Shown here: in pieces, positions 8,419 through 18,341 of the stretch
Numbering within the stretch: the first letter of the stretch is position 1
Layout of the letters: every line of letters begins with the position of its first letter
Source of the DNA: Oscillatoriales cyanobacterium
GTDB lineage: Bacteria; Cyanobacteriota; Cyanobacteriia; Cyanobacteriales; Microcoleaceae
Reading direction: 5' to 3'
Assembly: GCA_004294385.1 (NCBI GenBank)
Contig: REAP01000041.1
Location: 1-46,107, forward strand
Length of the DNA stretch: 46,107 nucleotides
Program-made: the position numbers and the translations under genes
The notes under the pieces: model-generated
Seen by the model: only the letters and a program-made list of their open reading frames with translations
Database searches by the model: none
What the model was told of the DNA's origin: nothing

Positions 8419-10962
8419 TTATAAGCCTGCTAACAACATTAATGTAAAAGTTGACCCCTTACCAAACTCACTCTCAACCGTAATTTCTCCTCCCAGCATC
8501 TCAGCATATTTCTGAGCAATTGCCAAACCTAAACCAGTACCTCCATACTTGCGGGTAGTCGAAGCATCAGCCTGAGTAAAAGGTTGAAATAACTTTTTTA
8601 CTTGTTCCTCGGTCATCCCAATCCCAGTATCGGTGCACTTAAAAATTAAACAGTCATAATCCCAACTATTTTCCTCATTTTTAATTCTTTCAATGCTCAG
8701 TGTAACCGTCCCATTCCGCGTAAACTTAGCTGCATTGCTGAGTAAATTTAACAAAATTTGAATCAGTTTAGTTTTGTCAGATTTGATGGGACCAATATTA
8801 TTGATATACTGAATATTGAGGTGATTGGTGTTTTGTAAAAATAAAGGTTGAACAGTTGTTTTAACTTGTTGAATTGCCACTGACAGCTCAAATATTTCCA
8901 ATATAAGTTCCATCCGGCCTGCTTCAATTTTTGATAAATCTAGAATATCATTTATTAATCCTAATAAGTGATTCCCTGCACTGTGAATTTTTTCCAAATC
9001 AATAACAAACTCATCTTCGCCCAAATCTAAGGCATCTTCTTGTAGAATCTCGCTGTAGCCGATAATCGCATTGAGAGGAGTTCGCAGTTCGTGGCTCATG
9101 TTAGCTAAAAACTGACTTTTAGCGAAATTAGCTGCTTCCGCTGCTTCCTTCGCCTGATAAATTGCAGCCTCGGCTTGCAACCGGTCGGTAACATCCTGGG
9201 CTAACACTAGCTCAGCTTTCCTGTTGTCAAACACTAGCTCATAAGAATTAATTTCTACATTAATAATCGTGCCATTTTTCTTGTGATGTTGGGAGACTCT
9301 GGTCAAGTCAATTCCCGCTTCTATTTTAGATGTATTTTCGAGGAGTATAGGATATTTTTCAGGGACACAAATTTGCACAACAGTCATGGTGAGAAACTCG
9401 TCACGAGTGTAGCCGTAGTGTTGGATAGCAGCGTGATTGACAGCTATAAATTCCAGAGTTTCTAAATCGTAAACCCACATCGGATGGGGATTATTTTTGA
9501 ACAATAGTCTGTAGCGTTCCTCGGATGCTCGCAATTCGGCTTCGGCCTGTTTTCTTTCGGTAATGTCGCGGACAACAGTGCAAATAATCTCGCGGCCACC
9601 GTAGGAAATCACGCTTCCGCTTACTTCTACATCCACACAGGAACCGTCTCGGCGGCGGTAGAGAAGTTCGCCAATTCTGAATTGTTTGTCGGCTAGTAGG
9701 ATTTCAATATTGGTGTCAATCAGCTCTTTCGAGTAAGCGACGATATCGTAAATAGTCAATTGCGAAATTGTATCGGGGCTGTAACCCAGCAAATTTATGA
9801 ATGCTGTATTGGCTTCCAAAAGGCATTGGGTTTTAGCGTCCCAGAGGAATATAGAGTCTGTAGCTTGCTCGACTACGGCCCGGTAGCGTGCTTTTTCTTC
9901 TATTTGCTCGTTTTCAGCGATCGCGATCGCACTCAGCATTCCGTTAATATTATGGGCAAGGTCGGACAACTCGTCTTCCCCCGTCACCGGCAGTCGCACC
10001 GACAAATCTTGGCTAGCACTGACACGGTTCACTCCCTTCGCCAAGCCGCTCAGCCGAAACAGCACCAGATGCTCTAGTAGGAGGAGAGTGCAGCCGATAA
10101 AGCCGATTCCCGCCAAGCCTACAGACACTAGAAGATATAGCAGACTGATTTGACCTTGGCGATATGTTTCTCTGGGGATATCCACCCGCAACAGCAACGC
10201 GGGTTGGTTGTAAATATCATTAACTAAAGCGTAACCCGCGATCGCATCTTCGCTCAAAACACGCACAAAAATCGGTTTCTTTGTGGATAATTTCTGTCGC
10301 ACTTTTTGGAAATCAGCAGGTAAATTAGGCTCATTAATGCTGTGTACAATCAGCGGTAGGCGAGTAGTTTTAGAAAGCTTCTCAATGCCAGCAGCGTCCA
10401 AATTGCGCCCAAAAACCAGTGTTCCTCGAATTGGCCCTGTGCTTTTAGTAGTAACAATTGGCCGCGAAGAAATTAGCACCGGCCCCGACGGAAGCAGCAT
10501 GATACCAGCGAGACTACTTTCGGGATTGGGGTGTTGCAATATCCGGTCTTTTAGAGAAATGTGTTGTTTTAATGCCTCTGGAATAGGCGTTAACTTTAGC
10601 GTTTGTCTGTCTAAACCTGTACCGTAGACAATCTTGCCAGAAGTATTGACAAATACGGCTATATTAGCCCTTACATTAGCTAGCCCTTCTGGGACCAGAT
10701 TTGAGTCAATGAATTCTTTGTTGCGATTTTGGATAAAAGCATAGGCATCATCCCACGCTGACCAGTCTGCAAAGCGGGAGTTAAAGTCATCTGCGTTTTG
10801 AGTGAACACGTTTAACATTCCCTTGACAACCTGAGTTGCTTCTTGTTCTTCGGCTTTGAGGAGGCTACCCAAGAGGATGCTTGAGGACGTGGCGTATAGA
10901 ATGCCGGTCAATCCAGCAATGGTAATGCCAACTATCGATAATGTCTTCCGACGCAGTTTCAT
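8419..10962 (-). CDS. Sensor histidine kinase (CHASE4-like, HAMP, PAS, PAS, HisKA, HATPase)
   Basis: Membrane sensor kinase of about 847 residues from the ATG at 10962; an upstream TTG at 10998 is less likely. In order: TM near 7-29; an extracytoplasmic domain with CHASE4-like features ([18 protein letters not shown]); a second TM near 275-295; HAMP ([19 protein letters not shown]); two PAS domains (about 355-470 and 480-590); HisKA with [20 protein letters not shown]; then an HATPase with N box [13 protein letters not shown]1 CTDTGIGM and G2 [11 protein letters not shown]. There is no receiver domain and no adjacent regulator, so it is an orphan kinase. Signal and partner are unknown. Confidence 0.9.
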   Translation of the reverse strand: MKLRRKTLSIVGITIAGLTGILYATSSSILLGSLLKAEEQEATQVVKGMLNVFTQNADDFNSRFADWSAWDDAYAFIQNRNKEFIDSNLVPEGLANVRANIAVFVNTSGKIVYGTGLDRQTLKLTPIPEALKQHISLKDRILQHPNPESSLAGIMLLPSGPVLISSRPIVTTKSTGPIRGTLVFGRNLDAAGIEKLSKTTRLPLIVHSINEPNLPADFQKVRQKLSTKKPIFVRVLSEDAIAGYALVNDIYNQPALLLRVDIPRETYRQGQISLLYLLVSVGLAGIGFIGCTLLLLEHLVLFRLSGLAKGVNRVSASQDLSVRLPVTGEDELSDLAHNINGMLSAIAIAENEQIEEKARYRAVVEQATDSIFLWDAKTQCLLEANTAFINLLGYSPDTISQLTIYDIVAYSKELIDTNIEILLADKQFRIGELLYRRRDGSCVDVEVSGSVISYGGREIICTVVRDITERKQAEAELRASEERYRLLFKNNPHPMWVYDLETLEFIAVNHAAIQHYGYTRDEFLTMTVVQICVPEKYPILLENTSKIEAGIDLTRVSQHHKKNGTIINVEINSYELVFDNRKAELVLAQDVTDRLQAEAAIYQAKEAAEAANFAKSQFLANMSHELRTPLNAIIGYSEILQEDALDLGEDEFVIDLEKIHSAGNHLLGLINDILDLSKIEAGRMELILEIFELSVAIQQVKTTVQPLFLQNTNHLNIQYINNIGPIKSDKTKLIQILLNLLSNAAKFTRNGTVTLSIERIKNEENSWDYDCLIFKCTDTGIGMTEEQVKKLFQPFTQADASTTRKYGGTGLGLAIAQKYAEMLGGEITVESEFGKGSTFTLMLLAGL

Positions 10963-11141
10963 GTTACTGAGTATTATGTGTCCGTCCGAAAGTTTCAACT
11001 AGAAGCAACTTTACCGCAGTTAGTTGAACCGTGACTGCTGGTTTGCCGAAGTCTGACTTGTTAACTAATATACAGGTTAGATATTCTGACTTCAGGTATG
11101 GGGATCAGGGCTATACTCTGCTAAGTGGTAAGTCACCTGTG

Positions 11142-11660
11142 CTATTTTGCCCACACCTGGTCTTGGTGAGCTGTCTTGCAAATGCCTAGGATGCGCCTGT
11201 CATTGTTGCTGACGGTGGGGATTGGATGATACTGTTGCAGGTTTACTGAGTAGGGAGAGGTGGTGCCGTCGTAAGTGTCTACTACTGTTAAATTTAATTG
11301 AGTTCGCTCTAGATTGCCATAAAAACAGTAAAAAGCAGACCGAGGTAGGTAAAAAGCGCCGACTACTTTACCTTGCCGGACTTCAAATACAAAATATTCT
11401 TGTTTAATTTGGTCTGGTTTGGGTGACTGGCCGTAGAGGTAAATCTGATTTGAAGTGCTAATGCTAGTTGAATCTGGTGAAGAATTTGGTTCTGGACGAT
11501 CGCCCAAAACCGATTTTAACTCGAAATGCTGCGCGACCTTTGAATTTTGCCAGCCAACTAAGAGCTCGTTCGCGGGGAATGTGGCGCTGATGTTACTGGG
11601 CGAGAAGGCAAGTGCGATCGCAAATACTTCTAAACTATTCGTCAATAGGCTGCTACGCAT
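11142..11660 (-). CDS. Secreted hypothetical protein (cyanobacterial)
   Basis: A 172-residue protein with an N-terminal hydrophobic stretch (LEVFAIALAFSPSNISATF) that could be a signal peptide or anchor. The second half holds the recognisable core YFVFEVRQGKVVGAFYLPRS then AFYCFYGNL and NLTVVDTYDGTTSPYSVNLQ, which I recall from cyanobacterial hypothetical proteins of unknown function. The middle is Ser/Pro-rich. It shares a bidirectional-looking hairpin region with the downstream end of the sigma factor gene and follows it on the same strand. Confidence 0.7.
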   Translation of the reverse strand: MRSSLLTNSLEVFAIALAFSPSNISATFPANELLVGWQNSKVAQHFELKSVLGDRPEPNSSPDSTSISTSNQIYLYGQSPKPDQIKQEYFVFEVRQGKVVGAFYLPRSAFYCFYGNLERTQLNLTVVDTYDGTTSPYSVNLQQYHPIPTVSNNDRRILGICKTAHQDQVWAK

Positions 11661-11684
11661 ATAAATTGCCTGTGATATCTAGTT

Positions 11685-11724
11685 AAAAAGAGTTTAGATT
11701 TTCCTTGAAATCTAAACTCTTTTT
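11685..11724 (-). terminator. Terminator of the sigma factor gene
   Basis: A perfect 17-base inverted repeat (11685-11701 with 11708-11724) with a 6-base loop starts 5 bases past the sigma factor stop on the minus strand and ends in a run of T. A-tract and T-tract are symmetric, so it could also act on the plus strand. It separates the sigma gene from the secreted hypothetical protein. Confidence 0.85.
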
Positions 11725-11729
11725 AGTGA

Positions 11730-12734
11730 CTAGCTAGCTAAGTATTCTCGGACTTGAGATTGGCGACGCCGGAGGTGGGCGAGGGCTTGATGCTCTAGTT
11801 GTCTAACTCGTTCCCGGCTAAGAGTGAGCCGTTCTCCGACTTTTGCTAGAGACATTTCGATGCCGTCTTCTAAGCCGAAGCGCAGAATTATGACATCTCG
11901 TTGCTGAGGGGTAAGTTCTGATATCAAAGTATTCAGATCTTGCCGCAATAATTCCGAAGTAATGTAATTGTCGGGAGATGCGGTTTCGTCTTCTAGGAGT
12001 TCTTGCAGTTCGGTATCTTGGTTATCTCCTACGCGCAAGTCCAAGGAAACTGGATGCCTAGACATGAGTAGGTATTCCCGAATTTGGGAAGGGTTCAGTT
12101 CCAACACGGAAGCAATTTCTGCTGGTGTGGGAGAGCGGCCAAACTGCTGGGTGAGTTCCCGCTGTACTTTTTTGATTTTATTAAGTTTTTCGGTAATGTG
12201 AATGGGTAATCGAATGGTGCGGGCGTGTTGGGCGATCGCGCGGGTAATTGCTTGCCGAATCCACCAGTAGGCGTAGGTAGAAAATTTGTATCCCCGCATC
12301 GGGTCAAATTTTTCGACTCCTCGTTCTAAACCGAGGGTGCCTTCTTGAATTAAATCCAAGAATTCCATGTTGCGTTTCTGGTATTTTTTGGCGATCGCAA
12401 CTACTAGGCGCAGATTCGCTTCAATCATCTTCTTTTTGGCGCGCCGTCCTATTTGCAATATCTGGCTCAGTTCAGCTTCGGTCAATTCCATTTCGGCCGC
12501 CCACTCTTCGGGAGTCAAATCTCGCTGCCATTCTTTAGCAAGTGCTTGTTTTGCTTCGATTAATTTCATCATTTGCTGCACTTGCTTCCCTAAAATAATT
12601 TCTTCTTCTCGGGTAAGTAGTGGCACGCGACCGATCTCGTGCAGATAGGTACGAACCGTATCCGTTGAGGAGTATGACCGAGTGCTAGTGCGATCGGCTT
12701 TCACTGTTTTGGTTTTAGGGGTCGTGGTGGACAT
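11730..12734 (-). CDS. Group 2 sigma-70 family RNA polymerase sigma factor
   Basis: Alternative, non-essential-type (group 2) sigma factor resembling cyanobacterial SigB-SigE. Region 1.2 is STDTVRTYLHEIGRVPLLTR; region 2 includes NMEFLDLIQEGTLGLERGVE and KFSTYAYWWIRQAITRAI; region 3 covers HITEKLNKIKKVQREL; region 4 ends with LSRERVRQLEHQALAHLRR. It lacks the long region 1.1 of the primary sigma. I chose ATG 12734 (MSTTTPKTK, 334 aa) over an upstream GTG at 12791 because that GTG lies in a CCCACTTTTGCAAGTGGG hairpin. The exact Sig subgroup is undecided. Confidence 0.93.
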   Translation of the reverse strand: MSTTTPKTKTVKADRTSTRSYSSTDTVRTYLHEIGRVPLLTREEEIILGKQVQQMMKLIEAKQALAKEWQRDLTPEEWAAEMELTEAELSQILQIGRRAKKKMIEANLRLVVAIAKKYQKRNMEFLDLIQEGTLGLERGVEKFDPMRGYKFSTYAYWWIRQAITRAIAQHARTIRLPIHITEKLNKIKKVQRELTQQFGRSPTPAEIASVLELNPSQIREYLLMSRHPVSLDLRVGDNQDTELQELLEDETASPDNYITSELLRQDLNTLISELTPQQRDVIILRFGLEDGIEMSLAKVGERLTLSRERVRQLEHQALAHLRRRQSQVREYLAS

Positions 12735-13755
12735 GGTGAGTATTGCACTCCTTGTAACAACAGATAAAAAGTTGGTGATACCCTGTCCCACTTTTGCAAG
12801 TGGGATACAGACTGCTACAGGGGGAGATGTTTCTCCTCCTGTTTATCGGTAACGATCGGTAGAAGCTTTTTGTTTGGGATTACTTTTAAGCTTGATTTTC
12901 TAGCAATCCTGGTTGATTTTTGGTAGCTCGCTAGCTTTAACGGCTAGTTCAAGGCGAAGTGAATTTAAGTTTACTTTGCTCAATATTATTCCAAATTTTG
13001 AGGTTAGTAAAGGGCAAAAACCTCTGTCTTAAGGTGAACATTCTAGATTTTTCCTTAAGGTTTTGAATTCCCTGCTAGTTTTGACTGCAATTCGACTTCA
13101 CAATACTCATGCAAACAGACTCATGCAAATTGAGAGCTTTTTTTTGCTCTATGTATCTATCATCGCTTGAAATTTTCGTGCTGCCTAGATGCTCTTATGC
13201 GAGATAACCGAACCCGATCGCTTCGTAGTATGGTCGAAGGAAGTAAAGAATGGGTGAGGGGGTGAGGGGGTGAGGGGGTGAAAGAGGGTGAGGGGGTGAA
13301 AGAGGGTGAGGGGGAGAGACTAAGATCAACATGAAAGCTAGCTGTTGAGTTGTTTAAGTTTAATTATGGCGATCGGCTTAACAATACTTAATTTTATCGA
13401 AATTTTGTTGGAGGAAGCAATGAGGGGTGAGAGAGTGAGGGGTTGAAAACCCGGTCGTTTACGGCGTTATTGTGTTTAAATTAAAATTAAGTTGTTGACT
13501 TTGGGAACGCAGGAAACAAGCGACACTCCGTCATCCCTAAATCTCTGTCTGTCAACTGGTTTTCAAAAGATTAGACTCAAAGAGTTTGAGGCTAGATTGC
13601 CAGTAGGCGATCGAGTAATTATGTATTGTGTGTTACAATAGCCCTTCGATCGAGTCAACTAACAAAACTATATGATTGGTAGTGAGGCAAATGCTTATGT
13701 GATAATGATGATTAATTTGTAATGCCAAAACTAGCATCAAGATGTAAAATTAAGA
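12735..13755. other. 1-kb intergenic region with GGGTGAGG repeats
   Basis: No coding region is supported. Near 12787-12804 is a hairpin CCCACTTTTGCAAGTGGG in the probable sigma factor leader. At about 13251-13318 there is a G-rich direct repeat of GGGTGAGG and GGTGAAAGAGG units, with a weaker copy at 13421-13445. The remainder is AT-rich, without tRNA-like or long palindromic structure. The sigma promoter should lie here but I could not place it. Confidence 0.6.
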
Positions 13756-13928
13756 ATGAAGCCACTCGAATGGATAGCCAGTTCCAAAAAAGACCTCAAA
13801 GCAATGCCTGATGAGTCTTCCAAAAAAAGTCTAAAAGCGGCATAGCGACACCTAAACAAGATATCGAATTGATTGAGAACAGGCTCAAAGTTGCTCAAGA
13901 GCATCATCAGACTAATTATGAAAACTAA
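13756..13928 (+). pseudogene. HigB-type (DUF891/Gp49-like) toxin remnant
   Basis: The ATG at 13756 gives MKPLEWIASSKKDLKAMPDE, the N-terminus of phage-derived Gp49-like toxins of the HigB/RelE superfamily, and then meets stops. In another frame the C-terminus is preserved: FQKKSKSGIATPKQDIELIE then NRLKVAQEHHQTNYEN and TAA at 13926-13928. By family comparison about 60 central residues are lost and the halves are out of frame (173 bp). The last 11 bases overlap the antitoxin gene, the original coupled layout. Confidence 0.88.
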
Positions 13929-14268
13929 CCACGATTTGACTGAAGATTTAGAAAACACTGTAACTACTGGCAGTGGCAATGTTTATGCTGATTTAGGCTA
14001 TGATAATCCAGAAGAAATGCTGCTCAAAGCACAATTAGTGCGGTTGTTGAGTCAGGCGATCAAAGCCAAAGGTTTAAATCAATATCAAGCTGCTGAAATG
14101 TTGGGAATCGATCAGCCCAAGGTATCGGCTTTAGTAAGAGGTCAATTTCGAGGGTATTCGTTAGAAAGGTTGTTTAGGTTCTTAAATGCTTTCGATCTCG
14201 ACGTAGAAGTCAGTGTCAAATCTAAGCCGGAGAATAGAGCGCGCAGCTATATTAATGTCGGAAGTTAG
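13918..14268 (+). CDS. HigA-type XRE family antitoxin
   Basis: A 116-residue helix-turn-helix protein from ATG 13918. The HTH is LNQYQAAEMLGIDQPKVSAL, followed by the VRGQFRGYSLERLFRFLNAF helix pair typical of HigA-like antitoxins paired with DUF891 toxins. The upstream in-frame extension (from 13873) lies in the toxin remnant and is not used. The antitoxin remains intact although its toxin is destroyed, so it may now act as a free repressor or be drifting. It appears to read from the toxin promoter region. Confidence 0.85.
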   Translation: MKTNHDLTEDLENTVTTGSGNVYADLGYDNPEEMLLKAQLVRLLSQAIKAKGLNQYQAAEMLGIDQPKVSALVRGQFRGYSLERLFRFLNAFDLDVEVSVKSKPENRARSYINVGS

Positions 14269-14329
14269 AGTACGAACATTGGACTCCTGAGATGAATTTA
14301 TCACCACAAGTTCAGGAGAACTCATATTT

Positions 14330-14404
14330 AATTCGATCGCACATCCCAACTAAAACCCCAGATCCATCTTAGCGGCTTCAGCTTCTGCAAATACTTCTGC
14401 GTCA
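14330..14404 (-). pseudogene. Displaced copy of the HerA-like ATPase gene 3' end
   Basis: These 75 bases match 24174-24248, the 3' end of the 578-residue ATPase gene and its downstream flank, with 5 mismatches and no gap. Read on the minus strand it encodes DAEVFAEAEAAKMDLGF and a stop. Nothing of the rest of the gene is present; similarity stops sharply at 14405. It has the same orientation as the intact gene, 9,844 bp away. Confidence 0.92.
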
Positions 14405-14408
14405 TACA

Positions 14409-14458
14409 AAATCCGGGTTGACTACCCCCTTGATTGTGGAGGTGGCTAACCCGGATTT
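14409..14458 (-). terminator. Terminator of the FHA/pseudokinase/ATPase operon
   Basis: An 11-base perfect stem AAATCCGGGTT (14409-14419) / AACCCGGATTT (14448-14458) with partly pairing inner bases lies 105 bases after the last gene of the minus-strand operon. On the minus strand it runs into TTTTG. It is the only hairpin in that gap. Confidence 0.65.
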
Positions 14459-14563
14459 GGTATTAGAGTCAATTCTGTTACTGTGAGGGCGATCGAGCTT
14501 TGGGAAAAAAGTCAAATTTTTCCCAGTTAGCAAAGCAGTTAGACTTATGTCGAAAATTCCCGC

Positions 14564-15031
14564 TCAAATACCGCCTTCACCTCCGTCACCGCCACCGCCA
14601 CCAACGTCACCACCACTATCACCGCCACCACCATCACTAATTTCGTTGCTATCCCCTGGAGACGATCCTGATGTTTCAGAAGGAGTTGAATCGTTACTAT
14701 ATACAGGTCGGAGATTAGCAAAAGGGTCATCGCCTGATGCCGGGCCCCTACCGGGGCGTTGTGATTCCTCAACTGGCGCTACCTCGGAAGATGTAGGTAT
14801 TTCGGATGAAGTTGGAGGGTTTCCGTGTTCCTTACGGATGGCCGCTAAATCTGGTGTGAAGTCGCCTATATTGTTTGTTTCTCTAATTCTTGAGTTGGCG
14901 GTATCGTCGGTTGGAGAACTATCATCCCCAACAGTAACTTCTGGTTTAGTTTGTGTATTCCCATCTGTTACGCTTTGCACTTTATCATCTAAACCTTTAT
15001 GTCTATCTGGTCTTCCAGGCATTTCAGGCAT
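14564..15031 (-). CDS. Small acidic Gly-rich hypothetical protein
   Basis: 155 residues, no Cys, no hydrophobic segment, rich in Asp, Glu, Ser, Pro and Gly, so probably disordered and soluble. It opens MPEMPGRPDRHKGLDDKVQS and ends with a Gly/Asp run (GGDVGGGGGDGGEGGI). It is the last gene of the operon, 36 bases after the ATPase, with the strongest ribosome site seen in the set (AGGAGG, 8 bases before ATG). A role as a cargo or adaptor of the ATPase is only a guess from position; there is no WXG motif. An antisense frame (14547-15122) exists but has no such signal. Confidence 0.7.
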   Translation of the reverse strand: MPEMPGRPDRHKGLDDKVQSVTDGNTQTKPEVTVGDDSSPTDDTANSRIRETNNIGDFTPDLAAIRKEHGNPPTSSEIPTSSEVAPVEESQRPGRGPASGDDPFANLRPVYSNDSTPSETSGSSPGDSNEISDGGGGDSGGDVGGGGGDGGEGGI

Positions 15032-15067
15032 CAGCTTGTCCTCCTACAATTTTTATTTATATACTAT

Positions 15068-18000
15068 TCACTCAGCCAGAAAATGCCCTAAATGGTCTTT
15101 GGGCTTATTTTCATTTAGCTGAATTGCCAAACAAGTCACCAGAGATTTTTTCAACTCATCACTCAAATAAGGATAAACCGCAACATTTACAGCCCATTTT
15201 TTCAAAGCCTCCGCAGGAGTATTTTTAGTATCGCTTATGTAGTTTTGAAACATAGTGCGATCGCCCGCCAACAGCATCCTATTTTCATACCTAAACACTC
15301 CGGGAGCCTCGCACTTAGCGTACTCAGGATGAGGCAATCCCAAATTTAATAAATGGTCGGGAATTCGGCAAATACCACACCAGCTTATTTGAGTTTGAGT
15401 AGTCGGATTCAAAATCGCCTCAACCAGCAAACGGTGAGCGTATTGAATTTGACGCCCCAGCCATCCGTGTACTTTTCCTTTTTCCTGCACCGCCTCTAAA
15501 GCAAGAAAAGAAATCGCACTATTAATAATACCATAAATCTGCTCGGATGCAAGATGATTTGCACCCCGATCGACTAAAAATTTCCCAAAAATCGGACGCG
15601 CTGCATCAGCCGCCGGAAATCCAAAAGGGGCGGCCAGCAGTTGCAAAATCAGATTAGATTTGATTGATTTATATTGGGACTGTTCTGACAAAATTTTAAC
15701 TAAATCGGCTCCTAGCTCAATGCAAGCTGCTAATCCTTCCTCTTTTGGACAACCAGCAGGCGGTGCGTAAAGAGCGGAATATTTGGCTTTAAACTGTTGG
15801 AAAACCGCGCCAATTTCCGCATCCCGCAAGCGGGGATTGAAGCCGTTGGCGGGGTCGTCTTTAAAGTTGGGGGCGACAGTGATGCTGGGTTCCGGTTCGC
15901 CGCCGATATAGTAGAGCATTTGCCCGGTGCCGAGGGATGCGAGAGATTTTTCCTGTTGGGAAGTCAGCAGCATGGAACGGCCTAAAGATTCGCGGTTTTT
16001 GGCTTCGACTACGCGGTGGGCAATTTTGATATTGGTGTTCACCATGACATCGGGAACTAGACCGGCGGGGTTTTGTTCTGCGATCGCAATTCCCTGTCCG
16101 AACCCCCGCACTTCTGCTAGCATATTGGCAAAGTTCTTGACTGCTTTGCCTTTGGGATTTGCAGTTTCTCGATCGCCCGATTCCGATACATTAGCCAGCA
16201 AGTTATGCGCTTCTTCAACTAACAGCAAGTGCTTGAGTTCTCCGGTGGCTTCGTGGCGTCTGGATATCCAATATTGATAGCAGCGATTCAGAATTAAACC
16301 CATAATAAAAGCCCGATCGTCCGTATTGGTAATTTGGCTCATTTCCAGAATCATCGGGCGCTGCATTAATTCGTCAAACGGTAAGGATTCCGTTGTATTG
16401 AGCATTTGCCCCAATCCACCGCGACAGAATTTGTTAATGCGGACGGAAACGGCGGCGGTAATTTCGTCGGTGGTTTCTTTTTTGTAACCCAATTTTGGCA
16501 CAACTTCGGGAACTAAAGCTGCTAAATCTGAAAAGCGGGGAGCAGTCAATTTGCTGTTGTCGCCGAGAACGGTAAAACCTTTGCGTTTGTAGGCTTCTTG
16601 AATTAATTGCTCTACGACATTCGGCAGAGGCCCCCACATACTCATGGAGACGGAAAATAAGTCTAGCAATGCTCCTTGATGGCTATCTAAGTTAATCCCA
16701 TCTGGCAAGTCGAAGGGATTAAAACGAAACGGGGCTACTCGTTCGTCTCCAATACTAAAAATTAATAAATCCTTAGTGAAATGCGCTACCGATTGTAAGC
16801 CTCGATATTCCGTTTTTGCAGGCTCTAAAACAATCCAAGGAATGCGGTGCGACTGCCACAATTCAGATAGTAAATAGAGAGAAGTGTTGGTTTTACCGCT
16901 CCCCGGAACGCCGCTAATTAATAAGTGCTGAGTAAGCTGTTTTTTCGTGAGGTGCAGGGAACCGATGCGGATTTCTGGGGGGGTTTCGCTAATCTTTTGA
17001 GGGCGGCGGGCATTCTTGGCACCAGCGGCGGAAGGAAGGCCCCAAACGCCGCTGCGATCGGCTATGGGAAGGCGAAAGATGCTGTGAATTTCTTCGGGGC
17101 TAAACAGCCAAGGAAGGCGGTCTAAATCGTAAGTGTTTGCCCATCTGTGGAGGGTGAGATCGGCCCAGTTTTGGCGGACTGCCATTTTTTGAGGTTCGGT
17201 TTGGGCGATCGCGATCGCCCCTGTTCCCCTGGGCTGATTTTCTGCTAGCGGTGTCCCGTCAATTGCAGATTGCAAAGCGGCAATTGCGGATTGGGGTAAG
17301 GCTGATTCAGAGATGAGGCTGACGGTCATTTCAAAGGGCGATCGCCAGCTAGTTTGCAGCCGCGTCCAAGCTTGGGATGCTTGTTCTGCTTCTACCAGTT
17401 TTTCTTGATAGCTGACGCTGCTAGAAAGCGCTCGATTTTCGGTGCTTTCGCTGCGGCTGATGCTGGCAATATTAGCATACATTCGCGCTTTTTCTGCCAG
17501 ATATGTTGCCTCTTGACGGGTTAACTGAGTGGGGCGCAAATTGATAGCAACTGCTGCGGGTGTGGGATGGCAGAGTAGGGCGCGAAATAGTTCTTGAAAG
17601 TTGGAGCGATCGGCAATCCAGGGGTCAATCCGAATGCCGACTGCGCCGGGAATCTCCGCACTGGCGATCGTTTCTAGTTGGGCGATCGCGCGGCGAAATT
17701 CGGCAATTTGCCCTGTCTGCAATGGCAAAAAAGGCAACCGCAAAACTGCCAATTGTTCGGCTGTCCGGCACGGTTCTAGGGGATAACCGTTGGGGAAAGT
17801 ATCGCGGACTTTGTTAAAAAAGTTGCGGGCGGCGGCGATGGTTTCGGCTTCGTTTTGTCCTTCTGTTTTGCCCACCAAGCCAAAGATTAAATCTTGTTGG
17901 GAATTGCCGCTAGAAATCAGGCGGAGGGAAAGGGTAAAGCGGCTTTCTCCATGCAGTTGCTGTATCCACCGCTGTTGAGATTGTAGCAGTTGATTTAGTG

Positions 18001-18166
18001 CGGTTTCATAGTTCATCCCGGTGCGGGATTGTTCTAGGGATATCAAGTCGGGAATAGCGGGGATTGCAGCGCCCCAAAATGCAGCGATACTTTGCTGTTC
18101 TGTCGGTTCGATGGCGACAGCCGGAGCGTTGCTATTTTCCCATTTTGTTAGTGATGTGCCAACCAT
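15068..18166 (-). CDS. Large HerA/VirB4-like (DUF87) ATPase
   Basis: 1032 residues. About the first 400 residues resemble the substrate-facing part of VirB4/HerA motors (SRFTLSLRLISSGNSQQDLI, RLPFLPLQTGQIAEFRRAIA). The RecA-like core starts with Walker A GVPGSGKT at 419-426, continues with WIVLEPAKTEYRGLQSV, Walker B LLLVEEAHNLL with EEAH at 651-654, and the AEQNPAGLVPDVMVNTNIKI sensor block. The last about 230 residues are an accessory domain with a CGIC pair. Motors of this class form hexamers that move DNA or protein. It follows the second pseudokinase gene by 175 bases with AGGA before the ATG. Its substrate is unknown. Confidence 0.85.
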   Translation of the reverse strand: MVGTSLTKWENSNAPAVAIEPTEQQSIAAFWGAAIPAIPDLISLEQSRTGMNYETALNQLLQSQQRWIQQLHGESRFTLSLRLISSGNSQQDLIFGLVGKTEGQNEAETIAAARNFFNKVRDTFPNGYPLEPCRTAEQLAVLRLPFLPLQTGQIAEFRRAIAQLETIASAEIPGAVGIRIDPWIADRSNFQELFRALLCHPTPAAVAINLRPTQLTRQEATYLAEKARMYANIASISRSESTENRALSSSVSYQEKLVEAEQASQAWTRLQTSWRSPFEMTVSLISESALPQSAIAALQSAIDGTPLAENQPRGTGAIAIAQTEPQKMAVRQNWADLTLHRWANTYDLDRLPWLFSPEEIHSIFRLPIADRSGVWGLPSAAGAKNARRPQKISETPPEIRIGSLHLTKKQLTQHLLISGVPGSGKTNTSLYLLSELWQSHRIPWIVLEPAKTEYRGLQSVAHFTKDLLIFSIGDERVAPFRFNPFDLPDGINLDSHQGALLDLFSVSMSMWGPLPNVVEQLIQEAYKRKGFTVLGDNSKLTAPRFSDLAALVPEVVPKLGYKKETTDEITAAVSVRINKFCRGGLGQMLNTTESLPFDELMQRPMILEMSQITNTDDRAFIMGLILNRCYQYWISRRHEATGELKHLLLVEEAHNLLANVSESGDRETANPKGKAVKNFANMLAEVRGFGQGIAIAEQNPAGLVPDVMVNTNIKIAHRVVEAKNRESLGRSMLLTSQQEKSLASLGTGQMLYYIGGEPEPSITVAPNFKDDPANGFNPRLRDAEIGAVFQQFKAKYSALYAPPAGCPKEEGLAACIELGADLVKILSEQSQYKSIKSNLILQLLAAPFGFPAADAARPIFGKFLVDRGANHLASEQIYGIINSAISFLALEAVQEKGKVHGWLGRQIQYAHRLLVEAILNPTTQTQISWCGICRIPDHLLNLGLPHPEYAKCEAPGVFRYENRMLLAGDRTMFQNYISDTKNTPAEALKKWAVNVAVYPYLSDELKKSLVTCLAIQLNENKPKDHLGHFLAE

Positions 18167-18341
18167 TATTAATCCTCAAAAGTTTTCACGCTTGCAGTCT
18201 ATTTTATTAGATAAATTACGCAATAACAGCGTATTTATGTCATTAGGAGCGAAGCTAAGTAATCGCAACCATTTCTTTTTAGCCGCTCCAGCATAAGTTT
18301 ATATCTAATGAATCAATAAATTATAATATTTTTTTGCCTCA

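Noticed and set aside
13251..13318. GGGTGAGG repeats as a possible origin or regulatory iteron set
   Set aside because: Short, slippage-like low-complexity units of a kind common in this genome type, with no associated replication gene.
14547..15122. 191-codon plus-strand frame opposite the Gly-rich protein
   Set aside because: It is the antisense of Asp/Gly codons (Pro/Ser-rich) with no ribosome site, while the minus-strand gene has AGGAGG and fits the operon.
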